Part shown: in pieces, positions 18,183 to 28,896 of the stretch
How positions within the stretch are numbered: position 1 is the stretch's first letter
Layout: every line of letters begins with the position of its first letter
Assembly (NCBI GenBank): GCA_947481575.1
Contig: CANKGV010000009.1
Location: 22,834 to 86,833, forward strand
Origin: Alphaproteobacteria bacterium
GTDB taxonomy: Bacteria > Pseudomonadota > Alphaproteobacteria > UBA2966 > CAIVPW01
Direction: 5' to 3'
DNA: 64,000 bases
The notes under the pieces: model-generated
What the model was told of the DNA's origin: nothing
The model's input: the letters and a program-made list of their open reading frames with translations, nothing else
The model's database searches: none
Program-made: the position numbers and the translations under genes

Positions 18183-19765
18183 CGCCGGTCGAGCTCGGCG
18201 CGGACAGCCGAAATCACCGCCGCCCAGTCTCCGGCCACCGGTTGGCGGAACAGGCGTGCGGTCGGGTACCATGGACTGTCGGCGCGATCGAGCAGCCAGC
18301 GCCATGTGACGTTGTACGGGAGCAGCAGCCACACCGGCTTGCCCAACGCCCCCGCCAAGTGCGCAACGGCCGTGTCGACCGTCACCACTAGGTCGAGTTG
18401 GTCGATAAGTGCGGCGGTGTCGGCGAAACTCTTCAACTCGGTGGCGAACTCCCGAATCTCGGGGTGCGCGGCCAACGCGTCGCGATCCCCCGGCCGGACT
18501 TCGGTGTGCAGGCTGACGTACTGACGGCCCGGCACACACAGCGTGGCCAACTGCGCCAGCGGCACCGCGCGATCGTCGTCGGCCAACGCGCTACCGGTGA
18601 GCAGCGCCCCACTGCCGGACCACGCGAGCCCAACCCGCGGGCCCGTCCGCGTCCCAAGCCGGGCGTTCCACATGCGTGCCCGCGCCGGATCGGCGCACAG
18701 GTACGGCACCGCCGCCGGAACGCTATCGAGCGTCGTGCCGAACACCGCTGGCAGGTCCAGAAACGCGCAGTGATAGTCAAATGCCGGAAGCGCTCCGCCG
18801 CGCGCGACCACTTGCGCCACGCCCGGCATGCCCGACAAGAGCTCTACAAGCGATGGTTGTATATCCAGCACCACCGCAGCGCCGCGCGCTGCCACCAACG
18901 GCGCGTAGCGGCAGAACTGCAGAGTATCTCCGAAACCTTGTTCCGCGTGCAGCAGCACGGTCTTGCCGGCGAGGTCTGCGTCCAGACGCAACTGCGGTTG
19001 CGGGTAGTTCGGATGGACCGCCGCCGACTCCGGCGTACGCCAGCGCCATTGGTACTTTGCCCAGCCTGTCGCGAACTCGCCGAGCAACAGGCGGCACAGG
19101 CCTTCATTCAAGTGTGCCGCAGCGCTTGTGGGAGCGACGGCCTGGGCGCGGGCATAACTTTCGAGCGCTTCGCGGTGGCGGCGTAAGGACTGCAGAATCA
19201 CCCCGCGGTTAACCCAAACATCGGGATCGCCCGGCTTCAGAGCGATCGCACGTTCATAAGCTGCCAGGGCCTCCTCGGGCCGGTGCAGAACGCGGAGGGC
19301 GTTGCCCCGGCCATGCCAGGCGTCGGCATTGCCCGGCGCGAGTACGGTGACGCGGTCATAGTCGGCCAGCGCCTCGGCGTGGCGGCCGAGATCGGCCAAC
19401 GACAACCCCCGGTTGTAGCGCGCGCCTACGTTGCCGGGCTCAATCCGGAGCGCGCGGTCGTAACTGGCGAGCGCGTCCGCCGGGCGCTTCAACTGCCGCA
19501 GCACGTTGCCGTAGTTCACATGGACGCCGGCGTCGCTGGGCCGCGCGCGCACCGCGCGCGCGAGCAGGTCGGCGGCGGGTCCCGCACGGCCGGATTGACC
19601 TTCCAGAACGCCCAGCAAACTCAACGCTTCGAACGAACTGGGGTTGGCGGCGAGCACCGCGCGGTACAGTTGCGCCGCCTGTTGCAGGTCACCGCGCTGA
19701 TGGAACGCGTATCCGCGCATCAGCGCGGTTTGCGCCGCTCCGGGCGGAGTTCGCCCCGTGGCCAT
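18179..19765 (-). CDS. TPR protein with GT-B/heptosyltransferase-like C-terminal domain
   Basis: Multiple TPRs (GNVGARYNRGLSLADLGRHAEALADYDRV); C-terminal LDLVVTVDTAVAHLAGALGKPVWLLLPYNVTWRWLLDRADSPWYPTARLFRQ. Confidence 0.85.
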   Translation of the reverse strand: MATGRTPPGAAQTALMRGYAFHQRGDLQQAAQLYRAVLAANPSSFEALSLLGVLEGQSGRAGPAADLLARAVRARPSDAGVHVNYGNVLRQLKRPADALASYDRALRIEPGNVGARYNRGLSLADLGRHAEALADYDRVTVLAPGNADAWHGRGNALRVLHRPEEALAAYERAIALKPGDPDVWVNRGVILQSLRRHREALESYARAQAVAPTSAAAHLNEGLCRLLLGEFATGWAKYQWRWRTPESAAVHPNYPQPQLRLDADLAGKTVLLHAEQGFGDTLQFCRYAPLVAARGAAVVLDIQPSLVELLSGMPGVAQVVARGGALPAFDYHCAFLDLPAVFGTTLDSVPAAVPYLCADPARARMWNARLGTRTGPRVGLAWSGSGALLTGSALADDDRAVPLAQLATLCVPGRQYVSLHTEVRPGDRDALAAHPEIREFATELKSFADTAALIDQLDLVVTVDTAVAHLAGALGKPVWLLLPYNVTWRWLLDRADSPWYPTARLFRQPVAGDWAAVISAVRAELDRR

Positions 19766-19767
19766 GG

Positions 19768-20814
19768 TCAGCTGGCCGCGGTCCCGCGCCGCGCCGCGCT
19801 GGCAATGCGCAACACCGCGCGCCACGCGATGGCTTCGTCGGGCACATTCGTGCGCTTGCACTCAAGTTCCGCGTCGGCGAGCAACTCGAGAGCGCGGGCA
19901 AGTGAACCTGCGTTCCACGAGGCGATGGCCGATTCGTAAGCGTCCTTTTGCTTGAAGAACACCGGTGGCCGCAGCCCCGCCATCGCGCTGGCGGCGGAAG
20001 CGCCGCTCTCCACCAACCCCACGACTTGATGGACGCGCTGCAGATGACGGCCAACCGCGCGCAGCACTCCGGTTGCGGTGGCGCCGCTTTGGAATGACCG
20101 GGCGAGCGCCCGGTCCAATCCGTGAATGTCCCCGGCAACGGCAGCGACACCGGCGTCGTCGAGGGTCACTTCAGCGGAGTCCCCCAGGCACGCCGCCGCG
20201 TCAGCCACTGTGATCTCGGCGCCCTGTCCCACGTATAGGCTCAGCTTTTCCAGCTCGCCGCGCACCACGGCGCGATCGCCGCCCAGCGCATTGCCGATCC
20301 ACTCCACGGCCGTGCGATCGACCCGATGGCCAAGGGTGCGAAGCGTAGTTCCGACAAACGCGGTCAGGCCATCGCCCTCCTCCACGTAGCAGGGCAGCGC
20401 CGCTGCTTCCGGCGAGTCCTCGAACAACAACCGCAGTGCGGAACGCGCGCCCAAGTCGCCGGCATCGGCAATCACCAGGGATTCCGATTCCGGCTGCCGC
20501 CCGGCCCGCGCCGCCATCACGTTGGCAAACGCCTGGGCCAGGCCGTCGGTCGCCGCGCGCACCCGCACCACACGGCGGCCGCCCCCGAACGACAAGGCCC
20601 CCGCCTCGTCGGCGAGCAACGCGGGGTCGGCGGCCACCGCGGCAGCGCTCAACTCGGCGAACCGGAACGGGTCGGTGGCGTTCTTGCCCAGCACGGATTC
20701 GACCAGCGTCCGGGTCCGCTCCTGCACCAGACCGTAGTCAGGCCCGTACACCAGCACGCACGAGACCACCGGCTTACGAACGAAGCTTTCGACGCCGCTG
20801 CCTTTGATCTTCAT
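19768..20814 (-). CDS. holA: DNA polymerase III subunit delta
   Basis: MKIKGSGVESFVRKPVVSCVLVYGPDYGLVQERTRTLVE; between lptE and a TPR gene, downstream of leuS-lptE. Confidence 0.9.
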   Translation of the reverse strand: MKIKGSGVESFVRKPVVSCVLVYGPDYGLVQERTRTLVESVLGKNATDPFRFAELSAAAVAADPALLADEAGALSFGGGRRVVRVRAATDGLAQAFANVMAARAGRQPESESLVIADAGDLGARSALRLLFEDSPEAAALPCYVEEGDGLTAFVGTTLRTLGHRVDRTAVEWIGNALGGDRAVVRGELEKLSLYVGQGAEITVADAAACLGDSAEVTLDDAGVAAVAGDIHGLDRALARSFQSGATATGVLRAVGRHLQRVHQVVGLVESGASAASAMAGLRPPVFFKQKDAYESAIASWNAGSLARALELLADAELECKRTNVPDEAIAWRAVLRIASAARRGTAAS

Positions 20815-20854
20815 GACGGACGCCTGCCATCGCGGGCCGGCCAATCCCGCAGCA

Positions 20855-21376
20855 TCACCGCCCGGCCGCAAATTCAACCGCTAGGCGCGTCCGCAATTCG
20901 TCCGCCAGCACACGGGCGGCGCGGTCTTCTGCGTCGCGTTCGGCGATCACGTTGGCGAATTCGGACTGCACCACATTGTAGGACGCAGTAGCTCGCACGG
21001 TGCCGGACGTGCGCGCCACCCGGGTAACCGGGTGCAGCAAAGCGTAGTTCGCAGTCAGAGTCAGGTTGAAACGCGTTACCGTCGCGTCGCGCTGAATGGC
21101 CAAGCCTTCCTTGGATTCCTTCAGGTCAACGAACAGTGTGTAGTCCGGCGCGGCTGGCTCCCCGAGCGGTGTGATGCGATCCAGCAGGTCGTTGCGCAGG
21201 GCCTGTCCGACCCGGCCATCGACGGCCAGAATCCGCACGCCCGCCAACTGCGCTGCGACCGGTGCCGCGCGATCGGTTCCCTCGGTGGCATACAGCGGGT
21301 GGAAGCCGCACGCCGTCAGCCACCCGGCCACCAACACGGCGGTCAACGGCAGCGGCCCGGCCGCTCGGGTACTCAT
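20855..21376 (-). CDS. lptE: LPS assembly lipoprotein LptE
   Basis: Lipobox [10 protein letters not shown]; directly downstream of leuS. Confidence 0.85.
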   Translation of the reverse strand: MSTRAAGPLPLTAVLVAGWLTACGFHPLYATEGTDRAAPVAAQLAGVRILAVDGRVGQALRNDLLDRITPLGEPAAPDYTLFVDLKESKEGLAIQRDATVTRFNLTLTANYALLHPVTRVARTSGTVRATASYNVVQSEFANVIAERDAEDRAARVLADELRTRLAVEFAAGR

Positions 21377-23955
21377 ACCACCAGGTTAACGATGCGGTCG
21401 GGAACGATAATCACCTTGCGGATCGCGCGGCCCTCCAGCGCTGTGCGAATGCGTTCCTGCGCCTGGGCTTCCGCCAGCGCCAGTTCGCGTACCGCAGCCT
21501 CAGCCATGCCGGGCACGATATCGATCGTGCCGCGCAGCTTGCCGTTTACCTGAACCCCGACGGTGATCGTCAGTTCCTTTGCCAGCGCCGGTTCATGGCG
21601 GGGCCACGGCGTATCGACCAGCATGGTGCTGCGGCCGAGACGCGCCCACGCCTCCTCGGCCAAATGCGGCACCATCGGCGCCAGCAAGCCGGCCAGCGCT
21701 TCCAGCGCCTCGCGGCGCGCCCACGCCATGGCTGGCGACGGATTGGCGGTGGCCAACGCCTGGGTCAGTTCGTTGGTGAACTCGTAGATCTTGGCGATGG
21801 CGACGTTGAACCGGAACCGCTCCAGATCCTGGGTAATCTTGTCGATCGCCCGGTGGGTAAACGAACGCAGCTGCGCTGCGTCGTCCGGCCACGGGCCGCT
21901 CGGGGCCGGGGTGCCGGGGTTCGGCAACGCGTCGGCCGCATCGTCGAAGGTGCGCCACAACCGTTGGACGAACCGGAACGCGCCGGCGGCGCCATCGTCG
22001 GTCCACTCCAGATCGCGTTCAGGTGGAGAATCCGACAGCATGAACCAACGGGCCGTATCGGCGCCGAACTTTGCGATGATGATGCCGGGGTCGACGACGT
22101 TCTTCTTGGACTTCGACATCTTCTCGGACCGGCCGATCGTTACCGGCGCCCCGGTATCCTTGTGGATCGGCTTGCCATCGGCCATCACCACATCGGTCGG
22201 GAACAGCCATTGGCCGCGCTCGTCGCGATACGTCTCGTGACCGACCATGCCCTGGGTGAACAGCGCGTCGAACGGCTCATCGAGCCCCACATGACCTGTG
22301 GCACGCAAAGCACGGGTGAAGAACCGCGAATACAACAGGTGCAGGACGGCGTGCTCGATGCCACCGATGTACTGCTCGACCGGCAACCAGGCATCCACCG
22401 CCGCACGGTCGATCGCCTTGGCCGAACGCGGGGCGCAGAAGCGGGCGAAGTACCACGAAGAATCAACGAAGGTATCGAGCGTATCGGTCTCGCGCTGGGC
22501 GGCCCGACCGCACGAGGGGCACTTGGTGTGCTTCCACGTCGGGTGGTTGTCGAGAGGATTCCCGGACCCATCGAAGCGGGCGTCGTCGGGCAAAAGGACC
22601 GGTAGTTCTTTTTCCGGAACCGGGACCACTCCGCAGCTCGGGCAGTGGACGAACGGGATCGGGCAGCCCCAGTACCGCTGACGGGAGACACCCCAGTCGC
22701 GCAGGCGGAAGTTCACCTCGCGCTTACCGATGCCCATAGCTGCCAAACGGTCGGTCGCTTCGCGCTTGGCGTCCGGTACGGAACGACCGTTCAGGAACTC
22801 AGAATTGACCAGCACGCCATCGCCCGAGAACGCAACGTCACCGATCCCGAGAGCAGCCGGTTCCATCCCAGGCGGGCACACGACGGGCCGGACCGGCAAA
22901 CCGTACCTGCGTGCGAAATCCAAGTCGCGCTGGTCATGGGCCGGGCAACCAAAAATGGCGCCGGTGCCGTACTCCATCAGCACGAAGTTCGCGATATAGA
23001 CCGGTAGTTCGTGCCCTTCTACGAATGGATGAGCGGCACGAACGCCCGTATCAAAGCCGCGCTTTTCCGCACCCTCGATCGCTTCCTCACTGGTTCCCAG
23101 GCTCTGGCATTCCGCGATAAACGCACGTGCGGCTTTATTTGTCTCGCCGATCTCCTTTGCGAGCGAATGATCGGCCGAAATCGCAAGAAAACTGGCGCCA
23201 AAAAGTGTGTCCGGTCGTGTTGTATAGACTTCCAGACCGTCCGATCGGCCACCTAGCGCGAATTTCACCCGCGCCCCTTCCGAACGACCGATCCAGTTTC
23301 TCTGCATAGCCCGCACCCGCTCGGGCCAACGATCGAGCGTATCTAAAGCGGACAGAAGGTCGTCGGCGTATCGGGTGATCGCGAAGAACCACTGTTCCAA
23401 TTCGCGCTTCTCGACTACCGCACCGGACCGCCAGCCGCGGCCTTCGATCACCTGTTCGTTTGCCAGAACCGTCTGGTCGATCGGATCCCAGTTCACCTTC
23501 GCCTTGCGCCGGTAAACTAGGCCAGCCTTAAACAGGTCCAAGAACAGCTTCTGCTGGTGGGCGTAGTAGCCGGGGTGGCACGTCGCAATCTCGCGCGACC
23601 AGTCGATCGATAGCCCCATGCGCTGCAACTCGGCACGCATCGTCGCGATGTTTGCGTACGTCCATTCGCGGGGGTGAACACCCTTGTCGCGCGCGGCGTT
23701 CTCCGCCGGCAGTCCGAACGCGTCCCACCCCATCGGGTGGAGCACATTGAAGCCCTGCGAACGCTTGTACCGGGCGACCACGTCGCCGAGGGTGTAGTTG
23801 CGAACGTGGCCCATATGGATCCGTCCCGAAGGGTACGGAAACATCTCGAGCACGTAATATTTGGGACGCGGGTCGTCGTCACGGCAGGTAAACGAGCCGT
23901 TGGCTGTCCAGGCCGCTTGCCACTTCGTCTCGGTCGCGCCGGCATCGTAACGCAT
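21373..23955 (-). CDS. leuS: leucyl-tRNA synthetase
   Basis: [34 protein letters not shown] and [13 protein letters not shown]. Confidence 0.98.
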   Translation of the reverse strand: MRYDAGATETKWQAAWTANGSFTCRDDDPRPKYYVLEMFPYPSGRIHMGHVRNYTLGDVVARYKRSQGFNVLHPMGWDAFGLPAENAARDKGVHPREWTYANIATMRAELQRMGLSIDWSREIATCHPGYYAHQQKLFLDLFKAGLVYRRKAKVNWDPIDQTVLANEQVIEGRGWRSGAVVEKRELEQWFFAITRYADDLLSALDTLDRWPERVRAMQRNWIGRSEGARVKFALGGRSDGLEVYTTRPDTLFGASFLAISADHSLAKEIGETNKAARAFIAECQSLGTSEEAIEGAEKRGFDTGVRAAHPFVEGHELPVYIANFVLMEYGTGAIFGCPAHDQRDLDFARRYGLPVRPVVCPPGMEPAALGIGDVAFSGDGVLVNSEFLNGRSVPDAKREATDRLAAMGIGKREVNFRLRDWGVSRQRYWGCPIPFVHCPSCGVVPVPEKELPVLLPDDARFDGSGNPLDNHPTWKHTKCPSCGRAAQRETDTLDTFVDSSWYFARFCAPRSAKAIDRAAVDAWLPVEQYIGGIEHAVLHLLYSRFFTRALRATGHVGLDEPFDALFTQGMVGHETYRDERGQWLFPTDVVMADGKPIHKDTGAPVTIGRSEKMSKSKKNVVDPGIIIAKFGADTARWFMLSDSPPERDLEWTDDGAAGAFRFVQRLWRTFDDAADALPNPGTPAPSGPWPDDAAQLRSFTHRAIDKITQDLERFRFNVAIAKIYEFTNELTQALATANPSPAMAWARREALEALAGLLAPMVPHLAEEAWARLGRSTMLVDTPWPRHEPALAKELTITVGVQVNGKLRGTIDIVPGMAEAAVRELALAEAQAQERIRTALEGRAIRKVIIVPDRIVNLVV

Positions 23956-23994
23956 GTCAGAAGGCTCGGATGTTAGCGGCCAGTACGACCGGTC

Positions 23995-24528
23995 TTATGG
24001 CTTCGCGTTGGCCTCGAGCCACATTTGGCGGGCACGCAACAGAATGGCGTTTTCGATATCGCCCGGGGTCCCGGTGTTGGCCGCCACGTCGCGCCACTCG
24101 ACTGCCGGGTTGCCGCCGGCGCGTTGCTGGCGGAACACAGACACCTTCACGCCGTCGGAGCGCAGACGTTTGTCCAACACGTATACCGTGAGCTTGAACC
24201 GCTCGGCCCCATTCGCCTCCGGCGGCGAGTACCAGTCCGTAATGATGACGCCACCAAACGGATCGACCGACTGCAACGGGATGAAGCTGATGGTGTCGAG
24301 GCTGGCGCGCCACAGGAACGTGTTCACGCCGATCTCGCCACCCCCTTGCGCCTCGGTCGGGGCGTTGCCGAACAACACAATGCCCTGGGGGCCAAACAGG
24401 CCGGGCGCGCGCTCCGGTGCGGGCTGCGGCGGGGCGGGCTGGATGAAGTCACCACAGGCGCCCAGCGTTAAGGCGGACAGGAGCAGCAACGGCGGCACGA
24501 AAGCCGCCCTGACGGAGAACGACCGCAA
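23995..24528 (-). CDS. DUF3576-like lipoprotein
   Basis: Lipobox LTLGACGDF; body IGVNTFLWRASLDTISFIPLQSVDPFGGVIITDWYSPPEANGAERFKLTVYVLDKRLRSDGVKVSVFRQ; probable TTG start with GGGAGTGG upstream. Confidence 0.8.
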   Translation of the reverse strand: MRSFSVRAAFVPPLLLLSALTLGACGDFIQPAPPQPAPERAPGLFGPQGIVLFGNAPTEAQGGGEIGVNTFLWRASLDTISFIPLQSVDPFGGVIITDWYSPPEANGAERFKLTVYVLDKRLRSDGVKVSVFRQQRAGGNPAVEWRDVAANTGTPGDIENAILLRARQMWLEANAKP

Positions 24529-24885
24529 GGTTATTCCACTCCCAACTGTGCCCAGAACAGGCCTAGAGCTACCCGAGAACGTTGCGCCCGCGCAGCCAAA
24601 CCCGCCGCGCACGCCGCCTGGAGTATAAGCGTCCCAAAGGGCCCCCGCAATTGCGGCGCCATGCGCAGATCGCCCCGGAACTGCTTGAGATCATTCAAAA
24701 CCCAGATTGCGGCGAGAATGCAACAGTGCCAAAAATTCGACACAGTGCCGGTTCCGACGTGCTTGACCCTTGCCCCCGACCGATGCGAGACATTCGGACG
24801 CCCTTCCGTGCCATCCCGCCCGGAAGGAGCACTGCAGTGAAATAATCAGTTGCGCAACGATCAAAGACTGAGGAGAACGCGGGGA

Positions 24886-26343
24886 ATGAAAAAGTCACTT
24901 TACGGCACGACGGCACTGATTGCCGCCAGCATGCTGAGCGGCCAGGCAATGGCCGTCGGCACGCCGATGACCTCCAGCAACTTCAACTTGACCCTCGGCG
25001 GTTTCGCCACGTTCAAGTTTGAATACCAGAGCCAGAACCCGGCTCAGAACGTCACGACCCTCGACGCCGATGGCACCAAGCAAGATGAGCCGCGCGCGTA
25101 CAACCTCGAATTCGACGCCGAGTTGTACTTCCAGGGCGCCAACAAGCTCCCGAACGGTACCACGATGGGCTTCAAGTTCGAGCTCGAGACGGGTGGCGGC
25201 GAGCTGCTCAAGGCCGCTGGTAAGAAGGCCGATGGCACCGACGTCGCCGCGGGCTGCACCAGCTCGGGCACGTCTTCGGGCTCCACGACCTGCGGTAGCA
25301 ACACCGCCGACCTGATCGACGACAACTACATCTACTTGGACGGCCGTTGGGGCAAGCTCACCATGGGCGGCACCCGCGACGTTCGCAACGAAGTGGGCAT
25401 TGCCCGCACGTGGACTGGCCTGACCGCGGTTCAGATTGACACCGACGTCGTGAACGTCGCTGGCAACAGCCGCATCACCAGCAGCTCGTTCACTTCGTGC
25501 ATCGACCTGAACAGCGCTGTGAACAAGGTAATCTGGGAACTGCCGGCAATGGGCGGCCTGAAGCTGGCCCTGAACTGGTCCCCGGACGTGTCGCTGGAAA
25601 ACTCCACCGGCGCCACCCAGAAGGACGACCAGGCAGCGGCCGGTGAATACTGGCACGTGAACGCCCTGTGGGCGGGCACGATCGGTGGCTTCGCCACCCG
25701 CTTCTCGGCTGGTTACTTGAACCAAAGCGCCGAAGACAACCGCACCAACTCCGACGCCCTGGCCCTGGAATTCTCCCCGGCCACGCGTTGGCGCATGGGC
25801 GCAGACGTGAAGACCGGCCCGATCACGATCGGTGGCTACTACACCCACTGGGTCCAGAACGGCCCGTCGGCTAGCCCGGAAGAAGTCGCGCTCCGCATGG
25901 GCCTCGGCGCCACCTACACGGTGGGCGTCTGGTCGTTCGGCGCCGGTTACGAAACCGCCACCCAGGACGTTGCCAGCCGTATTGCCGGCGAGACCTTTGG
26001 CGACATCCTCGGCAAGGACAAGGGCACGCGTTGGGACATTGGCCTGACGTACTCTGGTCTCGGCGGCGGCAAGGTTGTCACCGCGGGCTACCGCGTTGAC
26101 GACTACATGGCGGTTGCCGGCAACCTCCGTACTGCCACCGACCAGCAGTCGGACAACGAGTCCACCAACAAGACGATCGGCGTGAAGCTCGATTGGACTG
26201 TCGGACCGGGCTTCGTTCAGACCTTCGCGTTCGAAAACTACCGCTACACGCACCACAGCGGCCTGAACGTGGAAGACGCCACGGGCACGCCGGTCACCAA
26301 GACGAACAACGCGCTCTCGCTCCAGACGGCGCTGACGTTCTAA
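24886..26343 (+). CDS. outer-membrane porin
   Basis: MKKSLYGTTALIAASMLSGQAMA signal peptide; Asp/Gly-rich beta-barrel pattern ending in ALTF. Confidence 0.88.
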   Translation: MKKSLYGTTALIAASMLSGQAMAVGTPMTSSNFNLTLGGFATFKFEYQSQNPAQNVTTLDADGTKQDEPRAYNLEFDAELYFQGANKLPNGTTMGFKFELETGGGELLKAAGKKADGTDVAAGCTSSGTSSGSTTCGSNTADLIDDNYIYLDGRWGKLTMGGTRDVRNEVGIARTWTGLTAVQIDTDVVNVAGNSRITSSSFTSCIDLNSAVNKVIWELPAMGGLKLALNWSPDVSLENSTGATQKDDQAAAGEYWHVNALWAGTIGGFATRFSAGYLNQSAEDNRTNSDALALEFSPATRWRMGADVKTGPITIGGYYTHWVQNGPSASPEEVALRMGLGATYTVGVWSFGAGYETATQDVASRIAGETFGDILGKDKGTRWDIGLTYSGLGGGKVVTAGYRVDDYMAVAGNLRTATDQQSDNESTNKTIGVKLDWTVGPGFVQTFAFENYRYTHHSGLNVEDATGTPVTKTNNALSLQTALTF

Positions 26344-26375
26344 TTGTGACTGCGAATACAGTAGCTTAGCGTAGT

Positions 26376-26410
26376 GGGGGCGGCCCTTGGGCCGCCCCCA
26401 TTCGTCTCTG
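26376..26410 (+). terminator. intrinsic terminator after porin
   Basis: GGGGGCGGCCC TT GGGCCGCCCCC hairpin. Confidence 0.7.
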
Positions 26411-26527
26411 CCGAATGGTAGTGCGGCCTTCGGACTGCGTGGCCGCCGGACCCGAGCCCTTTTTCCGGCCTGAATTGTGACCTCGGTCGTTGCCCGGACG
26501 CGAACCGTGACCAATAGTCCACCCATC

Positions 26528-27415
26528 ATGCGGATCCCGGCCACCCACACCTCGCCTCTGCGGCGCGCGGCGCGTACTTTGGCGGTGACGCTGCCACTGG
26601 TGGCGCTCGGCGCAGGCGCGGTCGTGGCCCAAGGCCTGGGCGATCCGGCGGGTGCGCCACGGGTCAGCCTCGGCGTCACCGGATTCAACGCGTTCCGGTT
26701 TGAGTTTCTTGGCGGTGGGCAAGCCCAGCCATCCCTTCCCGTGGCGGCGCCGGCGGATGCCGGCCGCGCCCTCGGCACCTTGCTCAGTCCGCAATTCATG
26801 CCGGCTGCGCCCGCCCCTGTGGCGGCCCCGGCCGCGCGCGTCGACTGGAACTGGAATCTCGGCGCCACGGTAGCCGATGCTGCGGTCCAGCCGAACCTCG
26901 AACAAACTTGGCAGCAGCCGCGCGAGCGCGGTGCGGCGGCCTCGTTCACCTCCAACGGCGCCACCGTCGGCGGTCACTGGCGCACCTCAACCCTGCGCGC
27001 CAGCGAAGCCGGTCCGGCCGGCCGGCTTACCTTCCTTGGCGTCGGCGCGGCCTATGATGCGGGCGCCCTGGAATTTGGCGCGACCTGGGACCGCGTCGTG
27101 ACCGAACAGCTGCGCTCCGCGTGGGGTGGTGGCCCCCTCGAGCTCGGCACCCGCTGGAACCTAGGCGTGAACTACGACGTCACGGCCGACAAACGTCTGA
27201 CCGTCGACTACGCCCAGGCGCATCTGCGCGATCCGGGCGATGCGGCGACGGACAAGGAAGCCAAGTCGCTCGACGCACGCCTGCTGTGGAAGCTGAACGC
27301 CGGGCTGCAGATGAACTTCGGGTACCAGAATTACCGGTACACGCAGAACGGCAAGCAGACCGATCAGCAGAAGACCGCCAACACGCTGCAGGTTCAGACC
27401 CGCGTGAACTTCTAG
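26528..27415 (+). CDS. small porin-like outer-membrane protein
   Basis: Signal peptide; GVTGFNAFRFEFLGGGQ and C-terminal NFGYQNYRYTQNGKQTDQQKTANTLQVQTRVNF, similar to the upstream porin C-terminus, ending in aromatic F. Confidence 0.7.
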   Translation: MRIPATHTSPLRRAARTLAVTLPLVALGAGAVVAQGLGDPAGAPRVSLGVTGFNAFRFEFLGGGQAQPSLPVAAPADAGRALGTLLSPQFMPAAPAPVAAPAARVDWNWNLGATVADAAVQPNLEQTWQQPRERGAAASFTSNGATVGGHWRTSTLRASEAGPAGRLTFLGVGAAYDAGALEFGATWDRVVTEQLRSAWGGGPLELGTRWNLGVNYDVTADKRLTVDYAQAHLRDPGDAATDKEAKSLDARLLWKLNAGLQMNFGYQNYRYTQNGKQTDQQKTANTLQVQTRVNF

Positions 27416-28074
27416 CGGCGCCCCGCTCCGGGCCGCGGCGCCAACGCACCGACTGCTGCAATTCCCGCGGCGCCCGATCCGGTCAGCCGCAACGCATTGG
27501 CGGCGGTAATTCCCCCCAAGGCAAACACCGGTACCGCGCTCGCCGCCACCAGTCGCGCGAACCGCGCCACCCCCATTGCCCGCACCCCCGGATGACTGGC
27601 CGTGGCGAACACCGGCGACAGCAGGACCGCGTCCGCGCCACCGGCAACGGCCGCGCGGACTGCAGCGAGCGAATGCGCGGCGACTGTAGTAAACAGGCCG
27701 GGCGCCACAATGAACGGAGTGCCTTCGGGATAGTGAACGCCCGCGGCGCCAACCGCCCTCGCGAGCCCGGCGTCGCCGGCAACGATCAGCGTTAGGTTGC
27801 GAGCCCGGCATGCCGCCGCCAACGCGTGCGCTAGGCGCGTGCGGCCGGTGTGGCGGTAGTGGCGCAATAGCACCGCCGTGCGTGGCGGCAACAATGCGGT
27901 TGCCGCCACCGGGTCGGCCATGCGCTCGGCGTCGGACACCGCGATCAGCGCGGGCAACACCATGCCGTTGGCGGCGCGCGGATTTCCCGCCGCGCGCCGC
28001 AGCGCGCGCGCCATCGCCGCAAGGGCGCGGACCGGCTCCGGCGGATTCAGATCCCTATCCACGACGCCGATCAT
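27412..28074 (-). CDS. thiamine phosphate synthase (ThiE)-like protein
   Basis: LPALIAVSDAERMADP...LTLIVAGDAGLARAVGAAGVHYPEG...ADAVLLSPVFATASHPGVRAMGVARFARLVAASAVPVFALGGI. Confidence 0.8.
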   Translation of the reverse strand: MIGVVDRDLNPPEPVRALAAMARALRRAAGNPRAANGMVLPALIAVSDAERMADPVAATALLPPRTAVLLRHYRHTGRTRLAHALAAACRARNLTLIVAGDAGLARAVGAAGVHYPEGTPFIVAPGLFTTVAAHSLAAVRAAVAGGADAVLLSPVFATASHPGVRAMGVARFARLVAASAVPVFALGGITAANALRLTGSGAAGIAAVGALAPRPGAGRR

Positions 28075-28116
28075 AGTGCGCTTTGCCGCGCCGTTCGGCC
28101 TTGGTAGGGTCCGGCC

Positions 28117-28800
28117 ATGCCCGACCCAGTGACCGATACCAGCGGCGTCGCCGCGCGCCTCACGGATGTGCGCGCGCGGATCGCCGCGGCCGAACGCGCG
28201 GCACAGCGTCCGGCGGGCTCAGTCCAGCTGGTGGCGGTGTCCAAAACCTTCGGCGACGACCGCATCGTGCCGGCGCTGGAGGCCGGCCAACGCATCTTTG
28301 GCGAAAATCGCGTGCAGGAGGCCGAGCGCAAATGGCCGCCGTTGCGCGAGCGCTTTCCCGGCGTCGTGGTGCACCTGATCGGGCCGCTGCAGACCAACAA
28401 GGTGCGCGACGCGCTGGCGGCCTTCGATGTCATCGAAACCCTTGACCGGCCCAAGCTCGCCCACGCGCTGGCCGACGCAATGAGCAGCAGTGGACGCCGC
28501 CTGCCGTGCTTTCTTGAGGTCAATCTAGCCGAAGAGCCGCAGAAGGCAGGCGTGGCGCCCGCAGCGTTGCCGGAGTTCGTCGCCCTATGCCGGGACGAAT
28601 TGCAGCTGCCGGTGGTCGGCCTGATGTGCATTCCACCGGCGGAGCAGGAACCCGCGCCCTATTTCGCCCTGCTGGCCAAGCTCGCCCGGCGCCACGGCCT
28701 CGCCCAAGTCAGCATGGGCATGAGTGCCGATTTCGAAACGGCTGTTACATTCGGCGCCACAGCGGTCCGAGTCGGTACGGCGATCTTCGGTGCGCGCTGA
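28117..28800 (+). CDS. YggS-family pyridoxal phosphate homeostasis protein
   Basis: VQLVAVSKTFGDDRIVPALEAGQRIFGENRVQEAERKWP...HLIGPLQTNK...SMGMSADFETAVTFGATAVRVGTAIFG. Confidence 0.93.
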   Translation: MPDPVTDTSGVAARLTDVRARIAAAERAAQRPAGSVQLVAVSKTFGDDRIVPALEAGQRIFGENRVQEAERKWPPLRERFPGVVVHLIGPLQTNKVRDALAAFDVIETLDRPKLAHALADAMSSSGRRLPCFLEVNLAEEPQKAGVAPAALPEFVALCRDELQLPVVGLMCIPPAEQEPAPYFALLAKLARRHGLAQVSMGMSADFETAVTFGATAVRVGTAIFGAR

Positions 28801-28896
28801 CCCGTGCGGCCCAAGAGCAACCCGGCATCGGTTGTGTAGCCGTTGATTCTGTAGCATTCTCCGGCGTCCTCAGGGGGACCTCCCGGAGTCGTTCCC

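Noticed and set aside
25240-25310. Ser/Thr/Gly-rich stretch in the porin as a tandem DNA repeat
   Set aside because: Amino-acid low complexity without a regular nucleotide period.
24895-26964. 689-aa minus-strand ORF
   Set aside because: Antisense to both porin genes, which have clear signal peptides and beta-barrel patterns.
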